This document shows, piece by piece, positions 42,924 to 52,669 of a stretch of DNA of 64,000 bases; position 1 is the first letter of the stretch, and every line of letters starts with the position of its first letter. The position numbers were made by a program, and so were the translations under genes. The notes beneath the pieces were generated by a model. That model saw only the letters and a list, made by a program, of their open reading frames with translations. It ran no database searches and was not told the DNA's origin. The DNA is from an uncultured Bacteroidota bacterium (lineage in GTDB: Bacteria > Bacteroidota > Bacteroidia > Flavobacteriales > Flavobacteriaceae), in NCBI GenBank assembly GCA_902582405.1, contig CACHSA010000001.1, positions 1 to 64,000 on the forward strand, read 5' to 3'.

Positions 42924-44258
42924 TTACTTACCAGTAAACTCAACTCTTCTACTATTAGCACGACCAATTGAGGTAGAATTGTCTCCTTTAGGTTTTGTTT
43001 CACCATAGGCTTCAACTTCTAATCTAGAGGAATCTACACCTAACTCAATTAATTTGGCTTTTACTGATTCAGCTCTTTTTTTAGAGAGAGTCATATTATA
43101 CGAAGAACCTCCGTCTTCAGACGCATGCCCTTGTATTAGAACTACACCATCAGGATTTGCCATCAATATTGATTTTACCTCTTCTAGTGCGTTCATAACC
43201 TTAGAACCCATGAGTTTATAACCATCTGCTGGGAAAAGTATATTGATTCCAGCGGTATTTAAGGCGCTAAGAACTTCCTCTTTGACCTCTGGGCAACCAT
43301 CATCACTGGTTCCAGCCTCGTTGGGACATTTGTCATATTTGTCCGCAATGCCATCGCCATCTGAATCTGGACAACCCTTCGTAGATTCAGTACCTGCATC
43401 ATTTGGACACTCATCATCACTATCTTTAATTCCATCTCCATCACTGTCAGGACAACCCCCTAATTCTTTAACTCCCGGTGTGTCTGGACAATCGTCATCT
43501 TTATCGACAACACCATCTCCGTCTGAATCAGGACATCCATTGTTTTCGACAGAGCCTGCTTCTTCTGGACAATCATCTTCACCATCTTGAATTCCGTCGC
43601 CGTCGGTATCTGGACAGCCTTCAAATTCTTTTAATCCAGGAACATCTGGACACTTATCTTTTTTATCACTAACTCCATCTTTGTCGCTGTCACCACTTCC
43701 AAATCCGTAACTAACACCAAGAGAAATCAAACTATAACTTACTTCAGGATTTTCAGTTATTTTAGCCATTTGAATTTCTGCAAAGGCTCCAAAGTTGTCT
43801 CCCAGGGCTAAATCAAACCCAACAGCACCAAAATTTGAATAATCGGTAAATTTTGAAAAACTGTCCGTTCCATCCTTAAGAGATGTGGTTCCATAAACTC
43901 CTGCTTTCAGGTAAGGACTAAAAGACTTATCGGTTGAAAATCCATATTTTAGGCCAACGTGAGTACTGTAAAAATCGAAATCTTTCCCCCCGGAGGCATC
44001 ATTTTTAATTTTTCCAAGAGATAATTGTCCACCTACTGACAATCCTCCAAATATTCTTCTGTAAAGCATCAAAGATGGGGCTCCAACAGAACCACTTAAA
44101 TCGTTAGAAGAAACTGTTGATCCTCTTGTAATTATGTCATCTGATATAGATGGCACAGTTAGACCAAGGCTTATTTGCCATGGGTTAGAGGCAGTTTGAG
44201 CAAAAACTCCTGCAGTAGTTAGGAGCAAAGTTGCAATAAGTATTTTATGTAATTTCAT
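42924..44258 (-). CDS. OmpA-family outer-membrane protein with TSP3 repeats
   Basis: 444 residues. The signal peptide ends GVFAQ (about residue 21). Residues 25-190 form a small beta-barrel, ending in LISLGVSYGFGSG. Five TSP3 calcium-binding repeats (SDGDGI..D..D.CPN) occupy about 190-325. The C-terminal OmpA/MotB domain (LFPADGYKL, VVLIQGHASEDG, RVEFTGK) binds peptidoglycan. Together these tether the outer membrane to the wall; such proteins are among the most abundant in Flavobacteriia. A good promoter and a strong terminator bracket it as a single-gene unit. Confidence 0.94.
   Translation of the reverse strand: MKLHKILIATLLLTTAGVFAQTASNPWQISLGLTVPSISDDIITRGSTVSSNDLSGSVGAPSLMLYRRIFGGLSVGGQLSLGKIKNDASGGKDFDFYSTHVGLKYGFSTDKSFSPYLKAGVYGTTSLKDGTDSFSKFTDYSNFGAVGFDLALGDNFGAFAEIQMAKITENPEVSYSLISLGVSYGFGSGDSDKDGVSDKKDKCPDVPGLKEFEGCPDTDGDGIQDGEDDCPEEAGSVENNGCPDSDGDGVVDKDDDCPDTPGVKELGGCPDSDGDGIKDSDDECPNDAGTESTKGCPDSDGDGIADKYDKCPNEAGTSDDGCPEVKEEVLSALNTAGINILFPADGYKLMGSKVMNALEEVKSILMANPDGVVLIQGHASEDGGSSYNMTLSKKRAESVKAKLIELGVDSSRLEVEAYGETKPKGDNSTSIGRANSRRVEFTGK
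43285..43693 (-). repeat. Five TSP3 repeats inside the OmpA-family gene
   Basis: The coding sequence reads five Asp-rich units of the D.DGDGI.D..D.CPNEAGT type. They explain the strong internal sequence repetition, which could otherwise be mistaken for a direct-repeat array. Confidence 0.88.
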
Positions 44259-44316
44259 ATTCTATAATTTGTTAACAAACTTAGCTTCTATATTGTATTA
44301 ATAAGAAAAACTGTCG

Positions 44317-44347
44317 TAAATATACAATATTTGAACAATTTCTCAAA
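44317..44347 (-). promoter_or_regulatory. Promoter of ompA-family gene
   Basis: On the minus strand TTTG, exactly 19 bases, then TATATTTA fits the Bacteroidota sigma consensus TTTG-N19-TAnnTTTG with one mismatch. Transcription would start near 44310, leaving a 5' leader of about 50 bases before the ATG at 44258. Confidence 0.65.
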
Positions 44348-44529
44348 ATGATTTTTTTAATTGAAATGATATAAATTACACTATTTTAAAACACTAAACG
44401 ATGTTGATTATTTTTTAAATTAAATCAAAAACAATTGTTGGGTTTTTTATATATATTTTTCCGATAAAAGGGCTTTTGGTAAGAATTTTTTCCAAATAAA
44501 AACCACAAGAGTATAGGAGTTATAAAAAG

Positions 44530-44603
44530 TGACCCAGGGAGGATTCGAACCCCCAACCCTCAGAGCCGAAATCTGATATTCTATCCAGTTGAACTACTGG
44601 GCC
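44530..44603 (-). tRNA. tRNA-Arg (anticodon TCG)
   Basis: A 74-base cloverleaf on the minus strand. Acceptor GGCCCAG pairs with CTGGGTC with one G-T. The anticodon stem TCAGA/TCTGA encloses TTTCGGC, giving anticodon TCG, which reads CGA and perhaps other CGN codons. The T arm GGGGG TTCGAAT CCTCC is intact and the discriminator is A. CCA is not encoded. It lies 39 bases past the YqeY-family gene. Confidence 0.95.
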
Positions 44604-44642
44604 TCTTTTTAAAATAAAATTAATTAAAAATACTTTTGTGTT

Positions 44643-45095
44643 TTACTTAGATAGTTTCTGCCGTACAATATTTGAAATTGTCTTTCCATCTGCTTTCCCC
44701 TCCGTTTTGCTTACAACCTCTTTAATAACTTTACCTATGTCCTTTAAACCGTTTGCCTTAATATCTTCTATAACTTTTGAAACAACAATATTAATTTCCT
44801 GATTTGTTAATTGCTTTGGTAAGAATTTAGATATATAGTTTGCTTGAGCCTGTTCAATTCTTGCCAAATCTAAACGATTCTGATTCGTAAAAATAGTTGC
44901 ACTTTCTTTTCTTTGCTTAACAAGCTTTTGTAGAATTTTCATCTCTTCTTTTTCGGTTATTTCATTTTTCAATGAATTGGCTGTTTCGTGAAGTGTTATT
45001 AAAGACTTAATAGCTCTTAATGAATCTAATTTTAACTTATCCTTTGACAGCATACATATCTTAAGTTCCCTGTTGACTTTTTTTATTAAAGACAT
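44643..45095 (-). CDS. GatB/YqeY domain protein
   Basis: 150 residues, helical, matching the YqeY family: LKLDSLRAIKSLI near residue 20, FLPKQLTNQEI near 95 and the C-terminal MGKVIK-like GKADGKTISNIVRQKL. The domain is shared with the tail of the GatB amidotransferase subunit and is thought to bind tRNA; the stand-alone protein's role is unsettled. It follows ftsZ by ten bases on the same strand and probably ends the division-gene operon. Confidence 0.9.
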   Translation of the reverse strand: MSLIKKVNRELKICMLSKDKLKLDSLRAIKSLITLHETANSLKNEITEKEEMKILQKLVKQRKESATIFTNQNRLDLARIEQAQANYISKFLPKQLTNQEINIVVSKVIEDIKANGLKDIGKVIKEVVSKTEGKADGKTISNIVRQKLSK

Positions 45096-45105
45096 ACTTA
45101 ACCGT

Positions 45106-47028
45106 TTAATCTACGTTATCGTGAAGAAACGAGTTATTAGATCTTAATTGAACCTCGTCATTTTTATCTTTGTCCAACGTAAGAGATGATTTTTTTTCAT
45201 TTTGAATTTTTGGGTCAATATCATATCCTAGCCTCTTGTATGCTGGTTCTTTGTCCATTTCACTTAGTCTTTTTGAATTGTTTTTAAATGAATAATTATA
45301 CTTTTTTAATTCTTCTTTTCTTATATTATTTGATGCATTTACGATCTCTTTAATTGAACTGTCAAAAGGACTTTCTGGTTTAGGGTCAACTTTAATTTTT
45401 TCTTCTTTTTGATTTGTGAAGTCAATTTTTTTTAGCTGCATTTTTAATTCATCATCATCAATATTTTCATGAACAGGTAGGTTTTCATCAACACTATTTG
45501 AATTGATTTTTTTTTCTTTATTGAAATTTATATTATTTATCTCTTCCTCAGTAGTAGAGCTTTGAACTTCTTTAGCTTCTGAATTGTTATCATTGTGATT
45601 GAAGTCAAATTTAATTTGAGATGGATCCATGTCATCTATGTGCTCAAAATCGAAAACTTCAATTGAGTCACTAAACTCATTTTTTTCAGAAGATTGAACC
45701 TCGTTGACCTTTTCCTCTTCAAAATAAAATGGAACCTCTTTTGATGTTATTTCAATATCCTTAATATTTTCATTAGTTTTAATTAAGTTACTTTCAACAA
45801 ATTGATCACTTTCTTTTTTTATTTCATTAATATTTGACTTTTCTTTAAAATCTAACTCCTGATCTCCATAGGGTATTTCACTAACTTTCTCATGATCATC
45901 TAACTTTTCGTTGGAATTGAATAATTCTTCATTGTGAACCTCAGTTTTGGTATCACTCAAATCCTGAATAAAAGACTGTTCTTCTTCAAGTGTATGAATA
46001 ATTTTTTTAGCTTCTGTGTTTACGATTTCATCTTGCTGTTCAGAGTTGAATCCAGTAGCTATAATCGTTACTGAAACACCTTGTTTAAGGTTTTTATCCT
46101 CGCCTATACCCATTATAATATTTGTATTATTTCCAGCCTCGGTTTGGATAAAATCATTTATTTCACCAATTTCATCAATTGTAATTTCATCTTCTCCAGA
46201 AACAATGAGCAACAAAACATTTTTACATCCTTTAATCTTATTATCGTTTAATAAAGGGGAGTCAAGAGCCTTAACAACTGATTCTTCTGCTCTATTTGAT
46301 CCATTTGCAACAGCGGAGCCCATTATTGCGGTTCCACTATTGCTAAGAACTGTTTTAGCATCTTTTAAGTCAATATTCTGTCTATAATGATGAGTAATAA
46401 CTTCTGCAATTCCTCTTGCTGCCGTAGATAAAACTTCGTCCGCTTTAGAAAATCCAGCTTTAAAACCAAGATTCCCGTATACCTCTCTTAGCTTATTATT
46501 ATTTATTACAATTAACGAATCTACATTTTCTCTTAATATTTCAATCCCAATTTGAGCTTGATCAGACCTCATTCTTCCTTCAAATTGAAAAGGAATTGTG
46601 ACAATGCCAACTGTTAAAATGTCAAGCTGTTTTGACATTTGAGCAATTATTGGTGCTGCTCCGGTTCCAGTGCCTCCTCCCATTCCAGCTGTTATAAAAA
46701 CCATTTTAGTCTGGTTGCTTAAAAGTAATTTTATCTCTTCCTCACTTTCTTTAGCAGCTAAACTCCCGATTTCTGGGTTGGCGCCAGCACCTAAACCTTC
46801 AGTAAGAGAGGCACCTAACTGAATTTTAATAGGGACAGGGCTTTTTTCTAAGGCCTGGGAATCTGTATTACAAACAACAAAATCCACCCCAGAAATTCCC
46901 TGTTTGAACATGTAATTGATAGCATTTCCTCCACCTCCACCAACTCCAATTACTTTGATTACGTTACTCTTATTCTTGGGTAGATCAAAGTTAAAACCTT
47001 CTTCAATATTTTCTTTTAATTCATCCAT
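45106..47028 (-). CDS. ftsZ: Cell division GTPase FtsZ with long acidic linker
   Basis: 640 residues. The tubulin-like GTPase core ends near residue 330: [13 protein letters not shown] (28-40), the GGGTGTG signature loop (near 117-123) and [10 protein letters not shown] follow the standard order. Residues about 330-590 are a low-complexity Glu/Asp/Asn/Lys-rich linker far longer than in E. coli FtsZ (383 residues in total). The C-terminal end has [11 protein letters not shown] and then [15 protein letters not shown], a tail I associate with flavobacterial FtsZ and the likely site for FtsA docking. It polymerises into the division ring and lies ten bases after ftsA. Confidence 0.96.
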   Translation of the reverse strand: MDELKENIEEGFNFDLPKNKSNVIKVIGVGGGGGNAINYMFKQGISGVDFVVCNTDSQALEKSPVPIKIQLGASLTEGLGAGANPEIGSLAAKESEEEIKLLLSNQTKMVFITAGMGGGTGTGAAPIIAQMSKQLDILTVGIVTIPFQFEGRMRSDQAQIGIEILRENVDSLIVINNNKLREVYGNLGFKAGFSKADEVLSTAARGIAEVITHHYRQNIDLKDAKTVLSNSGTAIMGSAVANGSNRAEESVVKALDSPLLNDNKIKGCKNVLLLIVSGEDEITIDEIGEINDFIQTEAGNNTNIIMGIGEDKNLKQGVSVTIIATGFNSEQQDEIVNTEAKKIIHTLEEEQSFIQDLSDTKTEVHNEELFNSNEKLDDHEKVSEIPYGDQELDFKEKSNINEIKKESDQFVESNLIKTNENIKDIEITSKEVPFYFEEEKVNEVQSSEKNEFSDSIEVFDFEHIDDMDPSQIKFDFNHNDNNSEAKEVQSSTTEEEINNINFNKEKKINSNSVDENLPVHENIDDDELKMQLKKIDFTNQKEEKIKVDPKPESPFDSSIKEIVNASNNIRKEELKKYNYSFKNNSKRLSEMDKEPAYKRLGYDIDPKIQNEKKSSLTLDKDKNDEVQLRSNNSFLHDNVD

Positions 47029-47038
47029 GATTTGTAAC

Positions 47039-48361
47039 TTAAGCTTTATCTAAAAATTCTTTAAATTTTTCCGTCCATCGCTCAAAAATAGTACTCCTTT
47101 GTACACTTTCAAGTTTTGTTTGATCAATATCTTTAGCTCCTTCAAGATCTTCATTTATAATATTTTCACCTACAGGTTCGTTAGTGTCAAAATTCTCTTT
47201 TAATGCTGTCATTAGAAGTCCTACTGCTGTAGAAAAAACAGGACTTGTTTGATTTTCATCAGAATCTCCAGCAAGATGTTCATTGGGATATCCAATTCTT
47301 GTATCCATACCTGTTATATACTCAACTAGCTGTTTCAAGTGTTTTAACTGACTACCTCCACCAGTAATTACTATGCCAGCAATTAATTTCTTTTTTTGAT
47401 CCTCATGTCCATAGTTTTTGATTTCTAAAAAAACTTGTTCTATTATTTCTACAATTCTTGCATTAATAATTTTGGATAACGTTTTTAACGAAATCTCTTT
47501 CGGCTCGTGTCCCCTGAGCCCAGGTATGGAAACAATTTCAGTTTCTTTATTTTCTCCAGGCCATGCTGAACCGAATTTAATCTTTAACAATTCAGCCTGC
47601 TTCTGAATTATTGAACAGCCCTCTTTTATGTCGTCAGTGATAACGTTTCCACCAAATGGAATTACAGATGTATGTCTGATGATCCCGTCTTTAAAAATTG
47701 CAAGATCAGTAGTGCCTCCTCCTATATCAACTAGAGCTACCCCTGCTTCCTTTTCTTCTTCACTCAAAACCGCATCGGAAGATGCTATTGGTTCAAGAGT
47801 GATTTTTTCCATCTTTAAATCCGCACTTTTTATGCACCTGCCAATGTTCTTTATAGAGGAAACTTGACCCACAACAACATGAAAATTAGCCTCTAGACGA
47901 CCTCCATACATCCCTATTGGCTCCTTAATTTCTGCCTGACCGTCAACTTTGAACTCTTGAGGTAATACGTGAATTATTTCTTCACCTGGCAACATTACAA
48001 GTTTATATACTTGGTTAATTAATTTTTCAACGTCATTTTCGTCTATAACCTCTTCCGGATTTTTTCTCGTTATATAGTCACTGTGCTGAATACTTCTAAT
48101 GTGTTGTCCAGCAATTCCAACTACAACATTTCTTATTTCTATGGAAGATTTCAATTCTGCCTCCTTAATTGCTTCCTGAATAGACTGTATTGTTTGGGTG
48201 ATGTTGTTTACAACACCCCTATGAACACCTAAGCTTTTTGATTTACCTATTCCAATAATTTTAACTTTATTAAATTTATTTTTTTGACCTACCATGGCAA
48301 CAATTTTAGTTGTTCCAATATCTAAGCCAACCGCAAATTGTTTACTTTCCATTTTGTCCAT
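47039..48361 (-). CDS. ftsA: Cell division protein FtsA
   Basis: 440 residues, actin-like ATPase. VGLDIGTTKIVAMVG (phosphate 1) is at the N-terminus, VALVDIGGGTTDLAIF (phosphate 2) near residue 210 and GIVITGGGSQLKHL (adenosine motif) near 320. A C-terminal helix (IFERWTEKFKEFLDK) is the likely membrane-targeting amphipathic segment. It tethers FtsZ filaments to the inner membrane. The gene start overlaps the ftsQ 3' end by 20 bases. Confidence 0.96.
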   Translation of the reverse strand: MDKMESKQFAVGLDIGTTKIVAMVGQKNKFNKVKIIGIGKSKSLGVHRGVVNNITQTIQSIQEAIKEAELKSSIEIRNVVVGIAGQHIRSIQHSDYITRKNPEEVIDENDVEKLINQVYKLVMLPGEEIIHVLPQEFKVDGQAEIKEPIGMYGGRLEANFHVVVGQVSSIKNIGRCIKSADLKMEKITLEPIASSDAVLSEEEKEAGVALVDIGGGTTDLAIFKDGIIRHTSVIPFGGNVITDDIKEGCSIIQKQAELLKIKFGSAWPGENKETEIVSIPGLRGHEPKEISLKTLSKIINARIVEIIEQVFLEIKNYGHEDQKKKLIAGIVITGGGSQLKHLKQLVEYITGMDTRIGYPNEHLAGDSDENQTSPVFSTAVGLLMTALKENFDTNEPVGENIINEDLEGAKDIDQTKLESVQRSTIFERWTEKFKEFLDKA

Positions 48362-49061
48362 AATCTAAAACTATTTGTTTATCAAATACTAAGTTTACAT
48401 TCTGAATTTTTACAGAATCTAAGCCTCCTAAATAACTGTATAAATATTTTAATTTTTTTAACTTATGCCTGTATTTAGTGTTTTTCCCCCACAAAATTTT
48501 GAATGGAAACGAACGAACACCCAGTACATAATTATCATTTATTACTCTCATATCAATTATTTCAAATTTAGTCAGTGAATCAATTTTAATTAGTTCAATA
48601 AAATTTATTAAATCTGTTATATTGCTATTTAACTTTCCGTAGAATATTGGTACTCTAGCAGAATATTTCTTTGATAAGGGAACTCTGTATCCATATTTGT
48701 CAATATAAAATTGTTCATGATTATTAATTACTCTGATAACTGGACTGCGTTCCTCTAATTTGACCTTTAAAATTCCCTGAGGGGTTCTAAATACATCTGC
48801 GTTAGCTATCATTGGATTTGAGATAAGTAAATCTTCAAGTACATTCAAATCTAGTGTATCTTTTACTAAGTAAAACGTGCTGTCCTCGCTTTGTATTAAC
48901 AATTTATTAACCATTTGAGAATCTAAAAACTTACCGTTTTCGTGTTTAAAATCAATGTCAACTTTTAATTTTTTTTTATTAGTATTCCTTTTTTGTGAAA
49001 AAAATAGAAGAAAAATTAGAATTGACAATATTGAAAAAAAATAAGCTATCTTAAGTTTCAT
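48342..49061 (-). CDS. ftsQ: Cell division protein FtsQ
   Basis: 239 residues. A single N-terminal membrane segment (about 5-21) is followed by a periplasmic region with a divergent POTRA-like part (residues about 45-110: NPMIANADVFRTPQGILKVKLEERSPVIRV) and a beta-rich domain. Sequence similarity to enterobacterial FtsQ is low, but the order murC-ftsQ-ftsA-ftsZ and the topology make the assignment safe. It links FtsA/FtsZ assembly to FtsL and FtsI. It overlaps murC by four bases and ftsA by 20. Confidence 0.92.
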   Translation of the reverse strand: MKLKIAYFFSILSILIFLLFFSQKRNTNKKKLKVDIDFKHENGKFLDSQMVNKLLIQSEDSTFYLVKDTLDLNVLEDLLISNPMIANADVFRTPQGILKVKLEERSPVIRVINNHEQFYIDKYGYRVPLSKKYSARVPIFYGKLNSNITDLINFIELIKIDSLTKFEIIDMRVINDNYVLGVRSFPFKILWGKNTKYRHKLKKLKYLYSYLGGLDSVKIQNVNLVFDKQIVLDYGQNGK

Positions 49062-50395
49062 AATTCAATTAATTTGTTTTTCATTTTTTTAATTTCAAAA
49101 CCTATGTCACCAGCACCCAAAGTAACTTTTACTTTCTCAGGGACGTTTTTTATTACTGATAATAATTTCTCTTTTTTAACTAATTCGACATTATTTTTTG
49201 ATTTTATTTTTCTTTTTAGCACTGAAGATTCAATTCCATCAATAGGCAACTCTCTTGCAGGATAGATTGGTAATAAAATAATCCGATCAAACTTGCTCAA
49301 AGCATATGCAAATTGATTCATAAAATCTTTAGTTCTAGAATAAAGATGTGGTTGAAAAATTACACATAATTTATATTTCGGATATAGATTTTTTATAGCT
49401 TTCCAAACGGCAATTATTTCATTTGGATGATGAGCATAATCGTCAATTAAAATATGTTTTTTTGAATTTAAAATGAGTTGAAATCTTCTCTCAACACCCT
49501 GATAATTTGAAAGAGCTTTACATAACTCAGTCTCATTAATTCCAGCTTGACTTGAAATAGCAAAAGCTCCAACCGCATTTAACAAGTTATGAAGCCCTAG
49601 ATCACTAAAAAATAAAGATTTATAGGTGCTTGATGGAGTAATTAAATCAAAAACATATCCTGTTTCTGAAAACTTGATATTACAGGCATAATAGTCGGAT
49701 TTTGTATTTAAACTATATGAAATTCCATTGATCCCAAGGTCATTTGATACTATGACCTTGTCTTTAATTTTGCCAATAAATTCCTTAAAAGATCTTTTAA
49801 CTCCTTTAAAACTCCCATATATATCCAAATGATCAGAATCAATGGAAGTGACACATCCTATCATTGGATTTAGATTTAAAAATGATCTATCATATTCATC
49901 TGCTTCTACAATAGCGAATTCATTACCATTAATTACAATATTAGATTCAAATTCATTTAAAACTCCTCCTACGAACGCTGTAAAAGATTGTCCAGTTTGA
50001 TAAAAAAGATGAGTAACGATTGCAGCAGTCGTTGTTTTTCCGTGTGTTCCTGCAATAGCAATCGTTTTAAATTTACTAGTTATTTTTCCAAGAATTTGTG
50101 ATCTTTTATAAATTGTGTTTCCTTGATTTTTAAAAAATACTAATTGCTTGTGTTCTTTTGAGATTGCAGGAGTATAGACCACAATTACATTTTTTTTTCT
50201 GAATTGTAAAGGGATATTTTCCATATCATCTTTATAAACAATTTTTATACCTCTTTTTTCAAGTTTTTTTGTTATGTTGGATTTTGTTAAATCATATCCT
50301 CCAACTTTAAAATTATTGGTTACTAAATATTTAGCTATTGAAGACATACCAATCCCACCTATCCCAATAAAGTAATATGCAGCTCTTCTAACCAC
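49058..50395 (-). CDS. murC: UDP-N-acetylmuramate-L-alanine ligase MurC
   Basis: 445 residues with the three Mur-ligase domains: N-terminal FIGIGGIGMSSIAKYL (UDP-MurNAc binding), central IAGTHGKTTTAAIV (ATP P-loop, near residue 113) and the C-terminal RRFQLI...LIDDYAHHPNEI segment. It adds L-alanine to UDP-MurNAc, the first peptide-stem step in the cytoplasm. It overlaps murG by eight bases upstream and ftsQ by four downstream. Confidence 0.97.
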   Translation of the reverse strand: MVRRAAYYFIGIGGIGMSSIAKYLVTNNFKVGGYDLTKSNITKKLEKRGIKIVYKDDMENIPLQFRKKNVIVVYTPAISKEHKQLVFFKNQGNTIYKRSQILGKITSKFKTIAIAGTHGKTTTAAIVTHLFYQTGQSFTAFVGGVLNEFESNIVINGNEFAIVEADEYDRSFLNLNPMIGCVTSIDSDHLDIYGSFKGVKRSFKEFIGKIKDKVIVSNDLGINGISYSLNTKSDYYACNIKFSETGYVFDLITPSSTYKSLFFSDLGLHNLLNAVGAFAISSQAGINETELCKALSNYQGVERRFQLILNSKKHILIDDYAHHPNEIIAVWKAIKNLYPKYKLCVIFQPHLYSRTKDFMNQFAYALSKFDRIILLPIYPARELPIDGIESSVLKRKIKSKNNVELVKKEKLLSVIKNVPEKVKVTLGAGDIGFEIKKMKNKLIEL

Positions 50396-51482
50396 CTGTT
50401 AAAATTTTATTTATTTGTAATACTATCTCTTGAGTTGCGTTAGGCCTAGCAAGTTTACTTATCGCATTAGATAATTTTTTCCTCATTTCCTTTGAAATCA
50501 GAAGCTCTTTAAGATATGGCAAAAGTTCGTTATTTAAATTTTTTTCTTCAACCAAAATGGCCGCTTTCCTATCGAATAAATATTTGGCATTGTGATATTG
50601 ATGATTTTCTGAAACGTTTGGAGAAGGAATCAAAATTGATGGTTTACCAACTACACACAATTCAGAAATTGTTAATGCCCCTGCTCTTGAAATAACAATA
50701 TCAGATTTATGATAGAAATTCTCAATTTTTTCTAAGAAGGGATAAATTTTAATGTATTTACTTTCAAAACTTTTGTACATTTTAAAATAATTTTTCCCAC
50801 ACTGCCAGATCAAGCTTATTTTATTTTTTTTAAAGAAAAAAATATTATTAGAAATCACCTCATTTATTTTTTCCGATCCTAAACTCCCCCCTAGGACAAG
50901 GATGTTTATACCATTTCTATCACATGAATTAAATCTGTCATTTTTTATTGATTCAATTTTTGAATTAATTAAAGATTTTCTGACTGGATTTCCAGTTAGA
51001 ATAATCTTTTTTTCAGGGAAAAATGCTTCCATATTTTCATAAGAAACTGATATAATTGTTGCTAAACGTGAAAGTATTTTATTACTAACACCTGGTAAAT
51101 AATTTTGTTCTTGAATAATTATTTTTGTACTAAAAATTGATCCAACAACCAAAATTGGGAGACTAGCATATCCACCAGTTCCAATCATTATATCTGGTCG
51201 AAACTTAAACCATATAAAAAGTGCCTGAAACATACTTAAAAAGATTTTAAATGGTAGAAAAAAGTTCTTGCGCCAACTTTTTCTATTAAAACCTGAGATC
51301 CACAAGCCTTTTATTTTGTATCCTGCTTTAGGAATTTTATTCATTTCCATGTTGCCATATGCACCAACAAATAATATTTGATAAGATGGATTGCTTTTTT
51401 TTAAATGATTTGCAATCGCAATTCCAGGAAATATATGACCTCCAGTACCTCCTCCAGATATTATTATTTTATTATTCTTCAC
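50388..51482 (-). CDS. murG: Lipid II synthase MurG
   Basis: 364 residues, glycosyltransferase GT28. The N-terminal ISGGGTGGHIFPGIAIA is the diagnostic glycine-rich loop; the C-terminal SRAGALTISELCVVGKPSILIPSPN is the UDP-GlcNAc-binding segment. It adds GlcNAc to lipid I at the inner face of the cytoplasmic membrane. It overlaps ftsW by 11 bases and murC by eight. Confidence 0.97.
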   Translation of the reverse strand: MKNNKIIISGGGTGGHIFPGIAIANHLKKSNPSYQILFVGAYGNMEMNKIPKAGYKIKGLWISGFNRKSWRKNFFLPFKIFLSMFQALFIWFKFRPDIMIGTGGYASLPILVVGSIFSTKIIIQEQNYLPGVSNKILSRLATIISVSYENMEAFFPEKKIILTGNPVRKSLINSKIESIKNDRFNSCDRNGINILVLGGSLGSEKINEVISNNIFFFKKNKISLIWQCGKNYFKMYKSFESKYIKIYPFLEKIENFYHKSDIVISRAGALTISELCVVGKPSILIPSPNVSENHQYHNAKYLFDRKAAILVEEKNLNNELLPYLKELLISKEMRKKLSNAISKLARPNATQEIVLQINKILTGG

Positions 51483-52665
51483 CGATTATTAATATTGGAT
51501 TTGAAATTGATTTATCGAGTTTCATTTTTTCTTTGTTAAATCTTTCTTCACTCACACTTAAAATTATGCCAAAAGCAATGCATGTTACCCAAGCAGCAGA
51601 GCCACCGCTACTTAGAAGTGGTAAAGTTTGTCCAGTTACAGGAAAGATATTAAGTGCAACACCGATATTGATGAACGCTTGAATAATTATTGGGAGCCCA
51701 ACACCAATAACCAATAATTTAGCATAGACTGATTTAGCATGATGAAGAATAACTGTTATCCTAAAGAGGATTAACAAATAAATTAAGATTACCATTATCC
51801 CTCCAATTAGCCCGTATTCTTCTACAATGATTGCATAAATAAAGTCAGAGCTGCTTTGAGGTAGGAAGTTTTTCATCACACTCTTACCTACTCCTAGACC
51901 AGTTATACCTCCAGTTGCAACTGCTATTTTTGCTCTTTCAATTTGATAATTACCATCTTTACTTAACGAAGGGTCGAAGTAATTTTCAACTCTATTTATC
52001 CAAGTAGTAAATCTATCTGGGGCTTTTTCAGGGTATTGAGATCCCAAAAAAATAAATATTGAAAATAAAATAAAACCAAATAAAAATATATTGAACAGAT
52101 ATTTTAAAGGATAACATCCATAAATTAAAAGTAAAAAAACAGAGAACAGAACGATCAAAGCCGTTGATAAATTGGTAGGGAAAATTAACAAAAAGACCAA
52201 AAAAATTGGTAGCCAAAGAGAAATCAATGAATTTCTAAACTCCAGTTTCTTTTCTTTTATTTTATCAAGATAGTAAGCTATATAAATCATTAAAATCAAT
52301 GACGCCAAAGAAGATGTTTGAAAGCTTATGCCCACTAGAGGAATTTTTATCCATCTGCTAGCATTTACTCCCTCTACCGTTCCCCCTTGAGATATTGTGT
52401 AAAGAAGCATTAAAATAACAACTGGTAAAAGCAAAATTGATATTCCTTTGAAGTAATAAAAAGGTATTTTGTGAACACTAAGAATTAACAGAAAACCCGT
52501 TATCAATATAAATATGTGTTTTAATAAATACTGCCAAGGAGATCCGATCCCAATAACATAACTTAAGTTAGAACTAGCGCTAAATGTTGGAAAAAAAGAA
52601 AAAAGAGCCAGTAATGCTATAAGTGCCCACAAAACTTTATCACCTTTAAGCAAACTGGTTTTCAT
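51472..52665 (-). CDS. ftsW: Septal peptidoglycan glycosyltransferase FtsW
   Basis: 397 residues, SEDS family, about ten membrane segments. Conserved stretches include the loop with SSDFIYAIIVEEYGLIGG near residue 270 and the C-terminal GQTLPLLSSGGSAAW. A catalytic-site candidate is the Asp/Glu-bearing extracellular loop; TFSASSN at the start is less conserved. It polymerises lipid II at the septum with FtsI. It starts four bases after murD and overlaps murG. Confidence 0.95.
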   Translation of the reverse strand: MKTSLLKGDKVLWALIALLALFSFFPTFSASSNLSYVIGIGSPWQYLLKHIFILITGFLLILSVHKIPFYYFKGISILLLPVVILMLLYTISQGGTVEGVNASRWIKIPLVGISFQTSSLASLILMIYIAYYLDKIKEKKLEFRNSLISLWLPIFLVFLLIFPTNLSTALIVLFSVFLLLIYGCYPLKYLFNIFLFGFILFSIFIFLGSQYPEKAPDRFTTWINRVENYFDPSLSKDGNYQIERAKIAVATGGITGLGVGKSVMKNFLPQSSSDFIYAIIVEEYGLIGGIMVILIYLLILFRITVILHHAKSVYAKLLVIGVGLPIIIQAFINIGVALNIFPVTGQTLPLLSSGGSAAWVTCIAFGIILSVSEERFNKEKMKLDKSISNPILIIGEE

Positions 52666-52669
52666 TAAT

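Noticed and set aside
43243-43672. ORFs antisense to the OmpA TSP3 repeats
   Set aside because: They are produced by the repeated Asp codons on the other strand (Ser/Pro-rich shadow).
44259-44529. Possible small RNA in the 271-base gap before tRNA-Arg
   Set aside because: Apart from the ompA promoter I see no stable hairpin, terminator or known RNA signature.
46016-46387. 123-residue ORF antisense to ftsZ
   Set aside because: It is a shadow of the conserved FtsZ GTPase domain; the translation looks like reversed low-complexity sequence.
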